From assembly GCA_002408385.1 (NCBI GenBank), contig DHSB01000057.1:1-34615 (forward strand): a DNA stretch of 34,615 bases, read 5' to 3'. Below the pieces are notes generated by a model. That model did no database searches and was not told where the DNA came from. It saw nothing but the letters and a program-made list of their open reading frames with translations. The DNA is from Myxococcales bacterium UBA5297. Its GTDB lineage: Bacteria > Myxococcota > Myxococcia > Myxococcales > UBA5297. The translations under genes and the position numbers were made by a program. This document shows positions 23,614-32,055 of this stretch, piece after piece (position 1 is the first letter of the stretch; every line of letters starts with the position of its first letter).

Positions 23614-25545
23614 CTAAATCTGCGCCGGGTTGTCGGCGAGGTTGCGATGGGCGGGCAGTGCGCTCGCGTGCACCACCTGAGTCATCGTGCCGATGTGCTT
23701 CAACATGCGCGAGACGAGCTGCAGCTTGGGCTCATCCCAGCCCATGAACGGCTCGTCGAGGACGAACGAGACCTGCGAAAGCGGGGCGAGCTTCTCGACC
23801 AGAGTCAACTTGACCGAAAGGTACAACAGGTCAAGATCGCGATCGTCGAGCTGGCCGGCCGGCACCTTCCTGCCGGGCGCAACCAGGCTCGCGTTCGCCG
23901 CCGAGTCGAGCTCGACGCCGAGATAGCGCCGATCCGTCAGAGCAACCAGGTATTGAGAGGCCCTATCGCGCACCGTGCCGCCCAACGCCTCGAGGCTTGC
24001 GCCCGCGAAGAGCTCCTGCGCACAGCCGAGGAGCTTGGGCACCGGATCGTCCTTGGCGGGCTTGTCGGCCGGCGCCTCGAAGCTGCCGCCCAGCGCCGCG
24101 GGCTTGTCGGCCGGCGCGGCGCCGCCGGCAAGCTGAGCTTCGATCTCCTGAAGCTCGGCCTCCGCGTCGCGCCAGTCGCGCATCACCCCCGCGCCCATCG
24201 CCGCGATCTGCTCTTCGAGCACCTTGGCCTGGGCGACGAGCGCGTCCTGCTCGTCGAGCGCGCCGAGCAACTGCGGATCGGAGCGGGCCATCCCGAGCTT
24301 CGCCTCGGCGGCCGCCAGCGTCTCCTCGGCAGCCTGGCGCTTGCCAAAGAACTCGAGGAACTCCTTGCCCGTCTCGACGCCGACGATCCGCATCGCCGCC
24401 TTGATGGGGAAGAACTCGTTGTCGAAGGCGAGGTTGAGCTTCTGCTCGCGGTCCTTGTTCATCGAGAGCTTGCGCGAGAGCGAGTCGCGATACTGCAAAT
24501 CGCCAATCCACCGCAGCGCGCAGAGCCCGGCGTAGCCAAACGCGGGGATGTCGAGCAGCGCCAGGTAGCTGCCGGCAGTGTCCCTGAAGACGATCCCGAG
24601 GATGAGGGCGAGCAAGCCCGCGCCCATCCCAATCTGGAAGCCGCGGCTCAGCCAGATAGGCTCGACGTGCGCGCTCTCGGCCTCCGCCCTGCCGGCCATC
24701 TCGTCTTCGCGCAGCTTCTGGATGGACTCGTCGCGCTTCTTCGCGGCGTCGTCGTAGCGCGCGGCTCGCTCGAACGCGTCGGGCGGCAGGCCCAGCGCAT
24801 CCAGCGAGTGGCCCGAGCGCATCGACTGCTTGGCCCGGTCGACCTCCTCGACCAGCCTGTCGAGCTGCTTGAGCCGCTCCTCGAGCTCGAAGATGCGCTG
24901 CTGCATCCCCTCGAGGCGAAACTGCGACTCCTCGAGCGCCTTGCCGGTCTGCACCTCGGCGCGCAGCCGCTCGACGTCCTGCTGGGCCTGCGCCGGGTCG
25001 AATTTCTTCTTCGAGGCGGCCATCGCCGCCTCGATGAGCGCGTTGGGGCGCAGCTTCGTCGCCGGTTCCGAGGCCGGGCCCAGCGGCTTGCCGGAGCTGG
25101 AAGAGGACTTCGGCTCGGCCGGGCGGCGGGAAGGAAGCTGCTGGGCCGAGAGGCAGAACAGCTCCTCGAGTTGGCTCTTGGAGGGCAGCCCGAGCGCGTC
25201 GCGAAGCAGGTTGTTGATGGCGAGCGGGTCCTGGGAGACGACCGCCCAGGTGTTGTTCGGCTCGAGCCGATGCAGCGCTCCCGAGCCGCCCAGATTGCGC
25301 ACGAGCCGATAGGCCTTGCCGTCGCGCCCCTGGACCGTCAGCCCGGCACGCGCGGGCGCCTGCCCGGTGCCGAGCATCGCGTCGCTGCCGCGCCCGTCGT
25401 TGTAGAGGAGCGAAGACAACAACACCCCGACCCCCGGCGGGGTGCCCGCGGGCGGAACGAGGACGTTGTAGCCCGGCTTGAGAACTGCGCGCGCCTGGGA
25501 CGAGAAACCTTTGATGGCCTGGGTCGCAAGCTCGAGGATGAGCAT
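23614..25545 (-). CDS. Membrane-embedded SMC/YhaN-like protein with degenerate ATPase motifs
   Basis: About 643 residues with the layout of a RecF/SMC/YhaN protein: N-terminal lobe (LELATQAIKGFSSQARAVLKPGYNVLV), long coiled coils (about residues 180-290 and 355-470) and a C-terminal lobe ending in LYLSVKLTLVEK and FVLDEPFMGWDE (Walker B-like with D-loop). Where SMC proteins have GPNGSGKST this one has PPAGTPPGVG with no GK(S/T). The signature LSGG is replaced by QLDDRDLD. Two membrane helices (about 303-321 and 327-346) interrupt the coiled coil, tethering it to the membrane. I infer a non-ATPase or altered relative, not a working SMC. ATG at 25545 was chosen; TTG at 25551 sits closer to AAGGA. 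Function unknown. Confidence 0.7.
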   Translation of the reverse strand: MLILELATQAIKGFSSQARAVLKPGYNVLVPPAGTPPGVGVLLSSLLYNDGRGSDAMLGTGQAPARAGLTVQGRDGKAYRLVRNLGGSGALHRLEPNNTWAVVSQDPLAINNLLRDALGLPSKSQLEELFCLSAQQLPSRRPAEPKSSSSSGKPLGPASEPATKLRPNALIEAAMAASKKKFDPAQAQQDVERLRAEVQTGKALEESQFRLEGMQQRIFELEERLKQLDRLVEEVDRAKQSMRSGHSLDALGLPPDAFERAARYDDAAKKRDESIQKLREDEMAGRAEAESAHVEPIWLSRGFQIGMGAGLLALILGIVFRDTAGSYLALLDIPAFGYAGLCALRWIGDLQYRDSLSRKLSMNKDREQKLNLAFDNEFFPIKAAMRIVGVETGKEFLEFFGKRQAAEETLAAAEAKLGMARSDPQLLGALDEQDALVAQAKVLEEQIAAMGAGVMRDWRDAEAELQEIEAQLAGGAAPADKPAALGGSFEAPADKPAKDDPVPKLLGCAQELFAGASLEALGGTVRDRASQYLVALTDRRYLGVELDSAANASLVAPGRKVPAGQLDDRDLDLLYLSVKLTLVEKLAPLSQVSFVLDEPFMGWDEPKLQLVSRMLKHIGTMTQVVHASALPAHRNLADNPAQI

Positions 25546-25659
25546 GCCCAAGATAGTCCTTGATTGGCGCTTCGATTTCCAGCGGATTGATAGCCCGCCC
25601 GGGTGTCATCCAGGCGGGCGCCCGCATCAGCGTGGGCGTCGGCGAACCGCCAGCGCCTC

Positions 25660-25708
25660 GAGCCTCTGCCCGACTCCGGTAGACGGGCGCATTGCCATGC
25701 GCCCCTCC
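25660..25708. repeat. Dispersed repeat core, copy D
   Basis: GACGGGCGCATTGCCATGCGCCCCTCC (25683-25709) contains the inverted pair GGGCGCAT-TGCC-ATGCGCCC. It lies between the rplS stop and the SMC-like gene and shares its core with copies near 5610, 6190 and 17620. Read on the minus strand it lies 70 bp after rplS and could help end the rpsP operon transcript. Confidence 0.65.
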
Positions 25709-25775
25709 CCGGGCCTCTTTTCGCCCCGTGCCGAGAGGTCCGGGCAAGCCCCGAGCTCTCGACTCACGACCGCCG

Positions 25776-26168
25776 CTAGGCGTTCTGCTCGCTGATGTTG
25801 CTGCGCGACGAGGCACGCACCTCGCGCTGGGTCTCGATACGGGCCTTCTTGCCGCGCAGTTTGCGCACGAAGTACAGGCGCGAGCGGCGCACCTTGCCCG
25901 AGGTGAGGACCTCGATCTTCTCGTAGCGCGGCGAGTTGAGCGGGAAGACGCGCTCGACGCCCGTCCCGTAGCTCATCTTGCGGACCGTGAAGGTCGTGCG
26001 GTTGTTGTTGCGGGCGCGGGCGATGACGACGCCCTCGAAGGCCTGGACGCGCTCCTTGCCGGCCTCGCGGATCTTCCAGTGCACGCGCACGGTGTCGCCC
26101 GGACGGAAATCGGGGTGATCGGTGCGCAGGTTCTTCGACTCCACGAGGTCAAGTATCTTGTTGCGCAT
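25776..26168 (-). CDS. rplS: Ribosomal protein bL19
   Basis: The 130-residue protein is bL19 by clear motifs: [57 protein letters not shown] and [18 protein letters not shown]. It sits at the 30S-50S interface. It has an extra C-terminal tail of about 15 residues beyond the usual end. Last gene of the rpsP-rimM-trmD-rplS operon. The ATG at 26168 with AAGGAG lies 20 bp inside the end of trmD, so the two are translationally linked. Confidence 0.98.
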   Translation of the reverse strand: MRNKILDLVESKNLRTDHPDFRPGDTVRVHWKIREAGKERVQAFEGVVIARARNNNRTTFTVRKMSYGTGVERVFPLNSPRYEKIEVLTSGKVRRSRLYFVRKLRGKKARIETQREVRASSRSNISEQNA

Positions 26169-26907
26169 GGCTCTCTCCTTCGCCTTCCAGCATCTCTTTC
26201 AAGAGCACGCGATCCTGCTCGGATAGCGTCAGCTTTGCAAACAAGTCAGGCCGTCTTTCGCGCGTGGCCTTCAGCGACATTGCCCGGCGCCACCGGGCGA
26301 CCCGCGCATGGTCGCCTGACAGCAGCACCTCGGGGACTCTCTTTCCCCTGAACTCTGGCGGTCTCGTGTACTGGGGATACTCGAGGACCCCTTCTTCGAA
26401 GCTCTCGCTCGAGGCCGAGGCGAGGTTTCCCAGAACCCCCGGCTCGAGCCGCGTCACCGCGTCGACTATGCACACCGCGGCAAGCTCGCCCCCGGTCAAG
26501 ACGAAATCGCCCAGCGACATCTCCTCGTCGACGAAGTCGAGCACCCTCTCGTCGACGCCCTCGTAGCGTCCGCACACCAAAACCAACGACCCGAGAGCGT
26601 GCAGCTCGCGGGCGACCTGCTGGTCGAAGACCCGCCCTCGCGGGCCCATCAGAATCACTCTTGCTCCCGGCCTGCGCGCCCTGGCCGCCTCGATGGCCTC
26701 GACGAGCGGCTCGGGCTTCATCACCATCCCCGCGCCGCCGCCGTACGGCGTGTCGTCGCAGACCCGGTGCTTGTCGTGGGCGAAGTCGCGGAGGTCGGTG
26801 ACGGCCACCTTGAGGTAGCCCCGCTCCCTGGCCTTGCCCAGGATGCTCTCGGTCAGCGGACCTTCGACCATCCGAGGAAAGAGAGTGAGGATTTCAACCG
26901 ACACCAT
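26149..26907 (-). CDS. trmD: tRNA (guanine-37-N1)-methyltransferase TrmD
   Basis: The 252-residue protein has the knotted SPOUT features of Trm[65 protein letters not shown] and [24 protein letters not shown]. It methylates G37 of tRNAs with a G at position 36, preventing frameshifts. The basic EFRG/VPEVL and DxxxV region is intact. Length is normal. Start ATG at 26907 with GGGAG upstream. Confidence 0.98.
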   Translation of the reverse strand: MVSVEILTLFPRMVEGPLTESILGKARERGYLKVAVTDLRDFAHDKHRVCDDTPYGGGAGMVMKPEPLVEAIEAARARRPGARVILMGPRGRVFDQQVARELHALGSLVLVCGRYEGVDERVLDFVDEEMSLGDFVLTGGELAAVCIVDAVTRLEPGVLGNLASASSESFEEGVLEYPQYTRPPEFRGKRVPEVLLSGDHARVARWRRAMSLKATRERRPDLFAKLTLSEQDRVLLKEMLEGEGESHAQQDT

Positions 26908-26940
26908 CTCCCCAAGCTCCCTTTCGGCCCTCTGGGCCCG

Positions 26941-27447
26941 CTACTCCTCCTCAGGCGGCTCGATGATGATTTGGCCGGCCTCGAGATCGACCCGCTTCAC
27001 GAAGAGCTCGACCATCGGCACGTGCAGCTCACTGTCGCCGATGACCAGGTTCGATACCTCGCCGCCGCCCTCGAAGACCGCCTCGACCCGCCCCAGCCTT
27101 CGCCCTTCGGGTGTCAGCGCTTCGAGCCCGACCAGGTCGCCGGTGAGAAACTCGCCCTCTTTCTCGGTCAGGGACGAGCGAGGCAGCAGCACTTCGTATC
27201 CACGCAGCGCCTCGGCCCCAGTCCGGTCGTCTACCCCTTCGAAGCAGACGAGCACGCCCCGGGAAACAGGACGCGCCGAATCGACCCGCCGCGGCTCAGC
27301 CTCCCCTCCGGGACAGCGAAGCAGCAGCGTGTCGTGAGTCAGGAGCTCCTCGACCATGCCCTCGTCGGCCCGGATGGCGACCTCGCCCCGGAGCCCATGC
27401 GCCTTTGCGACGACGCCAAGCTGGACGAGCCGTTCGGGTTGCGACAT
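26941..27447 (-). CDS. rimM: Ribosome maturation factor RimM
   Basis: The 168-residue protein has the RimM N-terminal barrel (LVQLGVVAKAHGLRGEVAI) and the PRC-barrel C-terminal domain (FLTGDLVGLEAL, GRVEAVFEGGGEVSNLVI, VPMVELFVKRVDLEAGQIIIEPPE). It helps assemble the 30S head with uS19. It starts 6 bp after the rpsP stop; the usual KH-domain gene (khpA) between rpsP and rimM is absent here. Confidence 0.96.
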   Translation of the reverse strand: MSQPERLVQLGVVAKAHGLRGEVAIRADEGMVEELLTHDTLLLRCPGGEAEPRRVDSARPVSRGVLVCFEGVDDRTGAEALRGYEVLLPRSSLTEKEGEFLTGDLVGLEALTPEGRRLGRVEAVFEGGGEVSNLVIGDSELHVPMVELFVKRVDLEAGQIIIEPPEEE

Positions 27448-27453
27448 GACCCT

Positions 27454-27714
27454 CTAGGCCTTGGCTTCGACCGCCTGCTTCTTGCGCCCGCGGATGAGCC
27501 GAGCGACCGTGGCCGTCGGCTGTGCGCCGGTGCCGAGCCAGTAGTTGAGGCGCTCGTCGTCGAACTCGACCTTGGCCGGCTGAGCGGTCGGGTCATAGGA
27601 GCCGACGGCCTCGATGAACTTGCCGTCGCGGCGGTTGGTCGAGTCCGTCGCAACCACGTGGTAATACGGGCGTTTCTTGGCGCCCGCGCGGGCGAGCCGA
27701 ATCTTCACTGCCAT
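27454..27714 (-). CDS. rpsP: Ribosomal protein bS16
   Basis: An 86-residue protein with bS16 features: [40 protein letters not shown] and [19 protein letters not shown]. It binds early in 30S assembly. First gene of the operon; GGAGG lies 8 nt before the ATG and a strong promoter lies 50 bp upstream. Confidence 0.98.
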   Translation of the reverse strand: MAVKIRLARAGAKKRPYYHVVATDSTNRRDGKFIEAVGSYDPTAQPAKVEFDDERLNYWLGTGAQPTATVARLIRGRKKQAVEAKA

Positions 27715-27763
27715 GGTGGAACTGCCTCCAACGTGCGCGAAAAGCGCAAAAAAGAGCGTGGTT

Positions 27764-27791
27764 TATGTACCGAGGCGCGGCCCCATGTCAA
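27764..27791 (-). promoter_or_regulatory. Strong sigma-70-type promoter of the rpsP operon
   Basis: On the minus strand: perfect TTGACA (27791-27786), 16-bp spacer, TACATA (27769-27764) followed by AA. This is the best promoter match in the window and is rather AT-rich for the genome. The leader of about 45 nt carries a U-run and a small GCGC-type hairpin (GCGCTTTTCGCGC) before the ribosome site; a role for the hairpin in feedback is only a guess. Confidence 0.8.
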
Positions 27792-27989
27792 GCTTGATTG
27801 CTGACCGGCGCACACTTGCGCCCCCCGTAAGCTCCCGACAGCCTTGCCCTTTGCCAGCTTGACCGCCCGTGTCCGGCGGCTTGGTTGCCGGAAACGCTGC
27901 GGTCGCAGGGCGGCTGTCGGCAGGTCCAGCGCGGGCGCGGGCAGAACGGTCTGAAGAGCCGTCGAAAGATCTTCGCGCCCCCCTCCCGT

Positions 27990-28060
27990 TCCACTCACCC
28001 TGAGCGTAGCTCCCGACGCGCGAGCGGCGGGAGCGGAGTCGAAGGGGACCCTCGACGCAA
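27990..28060. repeat. Dispersed repeat with hairpin
   Basis: CACCCTGAGCGTAGCTCCCGACGCG ... GGCGGGAGCGGAGTCGAAGGGG contains the inverted pair GCTCCCG / CGGGAGC and is the near-identical partner of 20080-20150. Of the CACCCTGAGC ... GTCGAAGGG type common in bacterial genomes. Lies 20 bp after the end of the transpeptidase gene (minus). Confidence 0.65.
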
Positions 28061-28080
28061 CCCCGGGAGCCCACCGTCTC

Positions 28081-29454
28081 CTAGCGCGAGGCGACCGTCT
28101 CCCCCCGGGCCTCGCGGCGAGCCTGCTTGGCCTGCTCGTTCAGGTAGCTGCGCAGCGCCTCCCGCCCGACGTAGGGAGCCCGTACCCGCCACCACGGCCC
28201 GTTGACCACCACGGCGGCGACCGCGATGGTCGGGTTCTCTTTGGGCGCCCAGCCGACGAACCACGAGTAGTCGCGAAACGGCTTCTTGTCGGCGAGCGAC
28301 CCGGTCTTGCCGGCCGCCCGCACCTCGCCGAGCACGTAGCGGCCCCGCTCGCGGAAGGCTTGGCGCGCGGTGCCCGAGGTGACCGTGTTCTCGAGCATGT
28401 CGGAGAGCTCGGCGGCGAGCCGCTCGTTGACCACGCGGTGCTCGGCCGCCACCTCGTCGTCGAAGAGCACCGGGCCGACCATCGCCCCGCGGTTGCCGAC
28501 CGCCGCGGCGATGGCGGCTCCGTGCAGCGGCGAGAGGAAGACCTCGCCAAACCCCGCCGCGGTGGTCGCCAGGCCGAGCGAGTCCTCGGGGATCTTCGCG
28601 AACGAGGCGTCGGTCGGCACCGCGAAGGACCAGGGCTGGTTGAAGCGAAACTTCTCGGCCCACCGGGTGAGCGAGGCCGCGTCGAGCGAGCGGTTGGCGA
28701 GCTTGGCGAAGACGACGTTGGTGCTGTCGCCCATCGCGTTCGCGAGCGTCGTGCAGCGCCGGTCGCGGCGGGGGTCGTCCTTGAGCAGCTTCTCGGTCAG
28801 GCCCCGCTTGCCGCCGTGGTAGCAGACCCGCTCCGAGGCCGGCACTCCGGCCGAGAGCAGCGCCGCGCCGGTGACGATCTTGAAGGTCGAGGCCGCCGGG
28901 TAAAGCGCCTGGACCGCGAGCCCGCGCATCGCGGGGTTCTTCTCGCTGTGCTCGGCCAACGCGAGCACCCGCCCGGTCGCCGGCTCGATGGCGGCGAGCG
29001 CGCCGAACGGCACGTCGTAGGTCTCGAGCAGCTTGGTCATCCGCTCCTGGAGCGTGGCGTCGATGGTGAGCGCGCGTTTGCCCCCCGGGCCGTCGAGGTA
29101 ATAGCGCCCGTTCTCCAGCGTCGCGCGGGCGAGCAGGTCCTTGTCGGCCGGCGTCGGCTGCAGCCTGTCGAACGACGGCCGCTCGGCGCGCGCCGTCGCC
29201 GGGTCTCCACCCTCCTCGCGCAAGCTCTCGACGCGGCTCTCCGGATCGCCCAGACCCTCGTCGCCTCCCTCGGCCGAGGCCTGAGCCTGCGCCCCCTCGT
29301 CGCCGGCGGGCGCCTCGTCTGCCGAAGCGCCGAGGGCGACGAGGATGAGCACCAGCACCAGCCCGGCGAGCCCGAGCAGCGGCCACGGCCCGTTGGGACG
29401 CGAGAGGTTCGAGCGAGGGCGATAGGAGGAGGAGTAGGAGCGGTAGTCGCGCAC
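28081..29454 (-). CDS. Penicillin-binding transpeptidase, short form
   Basis: The 457-residue protein has a membrane helix (about residues 27-43), an acidic linker of about 50 residues and a transpeptidase domain with all three motifs: S189-x-x-K192 (PAASTFK), S244-x-N246 (DSTNVV) and K383-T-G385. It should cross-link peptidoglycan stem peptides on the periplasmic face. It lacks the N-terminal dimerisation/pedestal domains of FtsI/PBP2 proteins, and is shorter than class B PBPs (usually 550-700). Start is GTG at 29454; no strong ribosome site, so the true start is uncertain. Divergent from the ABC exporter genes. Confidence 0.85.
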   Translation of the reverse strand: MRDYRSYSSSYRPRSNLSRPNGPWPLLGLAGLVLVLILVALGASADEAPAGDEGAQAQASAEGGDEGLGDPESRVESLREEGGDPATARAERPSFDRLQPTPADKDLLARATLENGRYYLDGPGGKRALTIDATLQERMTKLLETYDVPFGALAAIEPATGRVLALAEHSEKNPAMRGLAVQALYPAASTFKIVTGAALLSAGVPASERVCYHGGKRGLTEKLLKDDPRRDRRCTTLANAMGDSTNVVFAKLANRSLDAASLTRWAEKFRFNQPWSFAVPTDASFAKIPEDSLGLATTAAGFGEVFLSPLHGAAIAAAVGNRGAMVGPVLFDDEVAAEHRVVNERLAAELSDMLENTVTSGTARQAFRERGRYVLGEVRAAGKTGSLADKKPFRDYSWFVGWAPKENPTIAVAAVVVNGPWWRVRAPYVGREALRSYLNEQAKQARREARGETVASR

Positions 29455-29581
29455 CGGAGATCACCAAGCAGGCGGGCAGGCGGGAATCGACCCCATGCTA
29501 CGGCCATGTAGCAGGCTGTCCAGAAAAAGCCCGCGCCCGCGAAATCGCCCGCCCGCGCGCCCGTAGAGCGAGGGGCGCGCG

Positions 29582-29610
29582 TTGAAAATCGAGAACCCGA
29601 CTGTTAGCGT
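29582..29610 (+). promoter_or_regulatory. Extended -10 promoter, near-leaderless ABC exporter operon
   Basis: TTGAAA (29582-29587), 17-bp spacer and TAGCGT (29605-29610) with an extended TGT just before it. Transcription would start near 29617, only about 7 nt before the ATG at 29624, and no Shine-Dalgarno is present there. A near-leaderless transcript is therefore likely. Confidence 0.6.
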
Positions 29611-29623
29611 CCGCACCCTTCCC

Positions 29624-30487
29624 ATGAACGCACTGACCGAAACCTGGGTGGTCTTCTCGCACGAGGCTCGCCGCAGCGCCCGCAGCGCCAAGACCCTTGT
29701 CCTGCTCATCCTCTACAGCCTCGCCTCGGTGATCTCCGGGCTGATCTTCGTCGCCGCCTCGCGCAAGGCGCAGGAGGGGCTCGCCACGCTGGCCGGCGGC
29801 CAGCAGATCCCCGCCGACGACATGGTGAAGATGAAGATGGGCGCGCTCTCGCTCTTCTTCGGCAAGGAAGAGGAGTTGCTGCGCTACCTGGCCGACATCC
29901 CGCTGGTCGTCCTGTTCTTCTACAAGTTCGCCCTCTTCTTCCTGCCGCTGCTCATCGCGCTGATGGGCTTCGATCAGATCTCGGGCGAGCTCAGCTCGCG
30001 CTCGATCCGCTACGTCTCGCTGCGGGCTCGCCGCGGCTCGCTGCTCGCCGGCAAGGTGATCGCGCAGGCGGCGGTGCTGCTCGGGCTGACCGCGGTGATG
30101 AACCTCGGGGTCTTCGCCTACGCCGCGGCGACGACCGAGAACTTCGCGGTCGGCGCGGGCCTCGCGGCGATGGCGCGCTTCTGGCTCCTCGCGCTCGTCT
30201 ACACCTCGACCTACCTGGGGCTGACCGCGCTCTGCTCGGCGCTGTTTCGCACCCCCATCGTCTCGCTGCTCACCAGCCTCTGCGCGCTGTTCGTCTTCTG
30301 GCTGCTGGCGATGCTCGGCAAGTTCGAGAAGCTCGCCTTTTTGAGCTGGGCGACCCCCTCGCACTACGAGGACGGCCTCGTCTCGCTCGAGCCGCTGCAG
30401 GCGCTCGGCGCGGCGGGCGCCTACGTGCTGTTCGCCGCCGCCTTCCTCGGGCTGGCCTACCTCGCGCTGCGCAGGAGGGACCTCTGA
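29624..30487 (+). CDS. ABC-2-type exporter permease
   Basis: A 287-residue membrane protein with about six helices: LVLLILYSLASVISGLIFVAAS, LADIPLVVLFFYKFALFFLPLLIALMGF, GKVIAQAAVLLGLTAVMNLGVFAYA, FWLLALVYTSTYLGLTALCSALF, IVSLLTSLCALFVFWLLAMLG and AYVLFAAAFLGLAYLAL. The pattern fits an ABC-2-type permease for export. A short motif DQISGELSSRSIRYV precedes the core helices and is typical of such permeases. Start ATG at 29624 follows an extended -10 promoter; an upstream in-frame TTG at 29582 falls on the promoter and is rejected. Its stop overlaps the start of the ATPase gene by 1 nt. Substrate unknown. Confidence 0.85.
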   Translation: MNALTETWVVFSHEARRSARSAKTLVLLILYSLASVISGLIFVAASRKAQEGLATLAGGQQIPADDMVKMKMGALSLFFGKEEELLRYLADIPLVVLFFYKFALFFLPLLIALMGFDQISGELSSRSIRYVSLRARRGSLLAGKVIAQAAVLLGLTAVMNLGVFAYAAATTENFAVGAGLAAMARFWLLALVYTSTYLGLTALCSALFRTPIVSLLTSLCALFVFWLLAMLGKFEKLAFLSWATPSHYEDGLVSLEPLQALGAAGAYVLFAAAFLGLAYLALRRRDL

Positions 30488-31455
30488 TGTCCGAGGCCGC
30501 AATCCAGCCCACATTGCCCCTCCCTTCGGCCGCGCCCGAGCCGGCCGTCCTCCTCGAGTCGGTCGTCAAGCGCTTTGGCGCCACCCTCGCCGTCGACCAG
30601 GTCTCGCTGCAGATCCCCGGCGGCGGGGTCTACGGGCTCATCGGGCCCAACGGCGCGGGCAAGACCACCACCTTCTCGATGGTCTGCGGCTTCCTCACCC
30701 CGACCTCCGGGGCGGTGCGCGTGCTCGGGCACCGGGCCGGCGAGGTGACCGCGCTGCGCGGGCGCCTCGGCGCCCTGCCTCAGGACGCGCTGCTGCCGGC
30801 CAACGACACGGTCGGCGACGCGGTCGCCTTCTACGCCCAGCTCCTCGGAATGGCGCGCCGCCAGGCGACAGCCGCCGCCCAGCAGGCGCTCGACCGGGTG
30901 GGGATGTCCCAGTGGTGCCGGGTGCGCTGCGGGGCGCTCTCGCACGGGATGGCCAAGCGCGTCGGGCTCGCGCAGGCTTTCCTCGGCAGCCCCGAGCTCG
31001 TCCTGCTCGACGAGCCGACTGCGGGCCTCGACCCAAAGAGCGCCTTCCAGCTTCGCGAGTTCATCAAGCAGCAGCGCACCGAGGGCCACACCATCGTCAT
31101 CTCCAGCCACAACCTGACCGAGCTCGAGGAGCTGTGCGACTCGGCGGCGATCCTCGACCACGGCCGCGTCGTCGCCTCGGGCTCGATGCAGGAGCTCACC
31201 CGCGCGGTCGCCGAGGTGCGCTTTGTGCTGGCGAGCGACGCGGTCCCCGAGGACGGGCTGCGCGCCCTGCCCTGCGTCGAGGCGCTCACCTTCGACCGGA
31301 CGCGCCGTAGCCTGGTCGTCACCTTCTCGCCGGGCAAGCACGAGGCCGAGGAGGTCATCGCCGAGGTGCTCGGGGTGCTCCTCGCTGCCAAGGTGCGCAT
31401 CTCCGGCGTCGCCAAGGGCCGCAAGCTCGAAGAGCGGGTGATGGAGCTGGTCTAG
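30487..31455 (+). CDS. ABC transporter ATP-binding protein
   Basis: A 322-residue ATPase with Walker A GPNGAGKTT (53-61), signature LSHGM (151-155; the usual LSGGQ changed), Walker B LVLLDEP (171-177), D-loop AGLDP and the switch histidine in ISSHNL. The C-terminal ~80 residues form the extra domain seen in exporter ATPases of the NosF/CcmA type. It drives the permease encoded immediately upstream, with which it overlaps by one base (TGATG). A drug, lipid or ion exporter is possible; substrate is unknown. Confidence 0.92.
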   Translation: MSEAAIQPTLPLPSAAPEPAVLLESVVKRFGATLAVDQVSLQIPGGGVYGLIGPNGAGKTTTFSMVCGFLTPTSGAVRVLGHRAGEVTALRGRLGALPQDALLPANDTVGDAVAFYAQLLGMARRQATAAAQQALDRVGMSQWCRVRCGALSHGMAKRVGLAQAFLGSPELVLLDEPTAGLDPKSAFQLREFIKQQRTEGHTIVISSHNLTELEELCDSAAILDHGRVVASGSMQELTRAVAEVRFVLASDAVPEDGLRALPCVEALTFDRTRRSLVVTFSPGKHEAEEVIAEVLGVLLAAKVRISGVAKGRKLEERVMELV

Positions 31456-31507
31456 CCGCACGGGCATGCGCCGCGGGTTGCCCGCCGCCGAATCGCGCAC
31501 GACCGTG

Positions 31508-32055
31508 GGCGGCACGCTGCCCGGCGCTCCGCTTTGCCGTCGCGGAGCTTCGGGAATGGTGCCCGACGCTTCCGATTTGCCGCCGCGACGCTTTGGGCAC
31601 TCTGCCCGGCGCTCCGATTTGCCGCCGCGGAGCTTTGGGCACTCTGCCTGAAGCTCCGATTTGCCGCCGCGACGCTTTGGGCATCTGCCCGGCGCTCCGA
31701 TTTGTCGCCGCGACGCTTTGGGGCTCTGCCCGAAGCTTCGATTTGCCGCCGCGAGGCTTTGGGCACTCTGACTCACGCTCCGATTTCCCGCCGCGGAGCT
31801 TCGGACACTCTGCCCGAAGCTCCGATTCGTCGCCGCGACGCTTTGGGCACTCTGCCCGGCGCTCCGATTCGCCGCCGCGACGCTTTGGGCACTCTGCCCG
31901 GCGCTCCGATTCGCCGCCGCGGAGTGTTGGGCACTCTGCCCGAAGTTCCGATTCGTCGACCGGGGAACTTTGGCACTCTGCCCGGCGCTCCGATTCGCCG
32001 CCGCGAAGCTTTGGGCACTCTGCCCGAAGCTCAGATTCCTCGACCGGCACAGTGC
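31508..32055. repeat. 42-bp tandem repeat array (13 units)
   Basis: The motif GGGCACTCTG (or a variant) recurs at about 31511, 31553, 31595, 31637, 31679, 31720, 31761, 31803, 31845, 31887, 31929, 31971 and 32013. The period is 42 bp except for two 1-bp deletions near 31684 and 31722. The unit reads CTTTGGGCACTCTGCCCG, then a variable CGG/AAG site, then CTCCGATT(C/T)GCCGCCGCGACG or a variant. Because 42 is a multiple of three and the unit has few stop codons, long frames run through it on both strands, but the two deletions break each one. It lies between the ABC exporter and the NUDIX gene. I treat it as a repeat, not a gene. Confidence 0.92.

Noticed and set aside
23602..25563. A plus-strand frame of about 650 codons antisense to the SMC-like protein
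   Set aside because: Composition is the antisense shadow; the minus-strand protein has coiled coils, membrane helices and Walker B-like residues.
31508..32055. CRISPR array
   Set aside because: Repeats are contiguous with no spacers; it is a tandem array.
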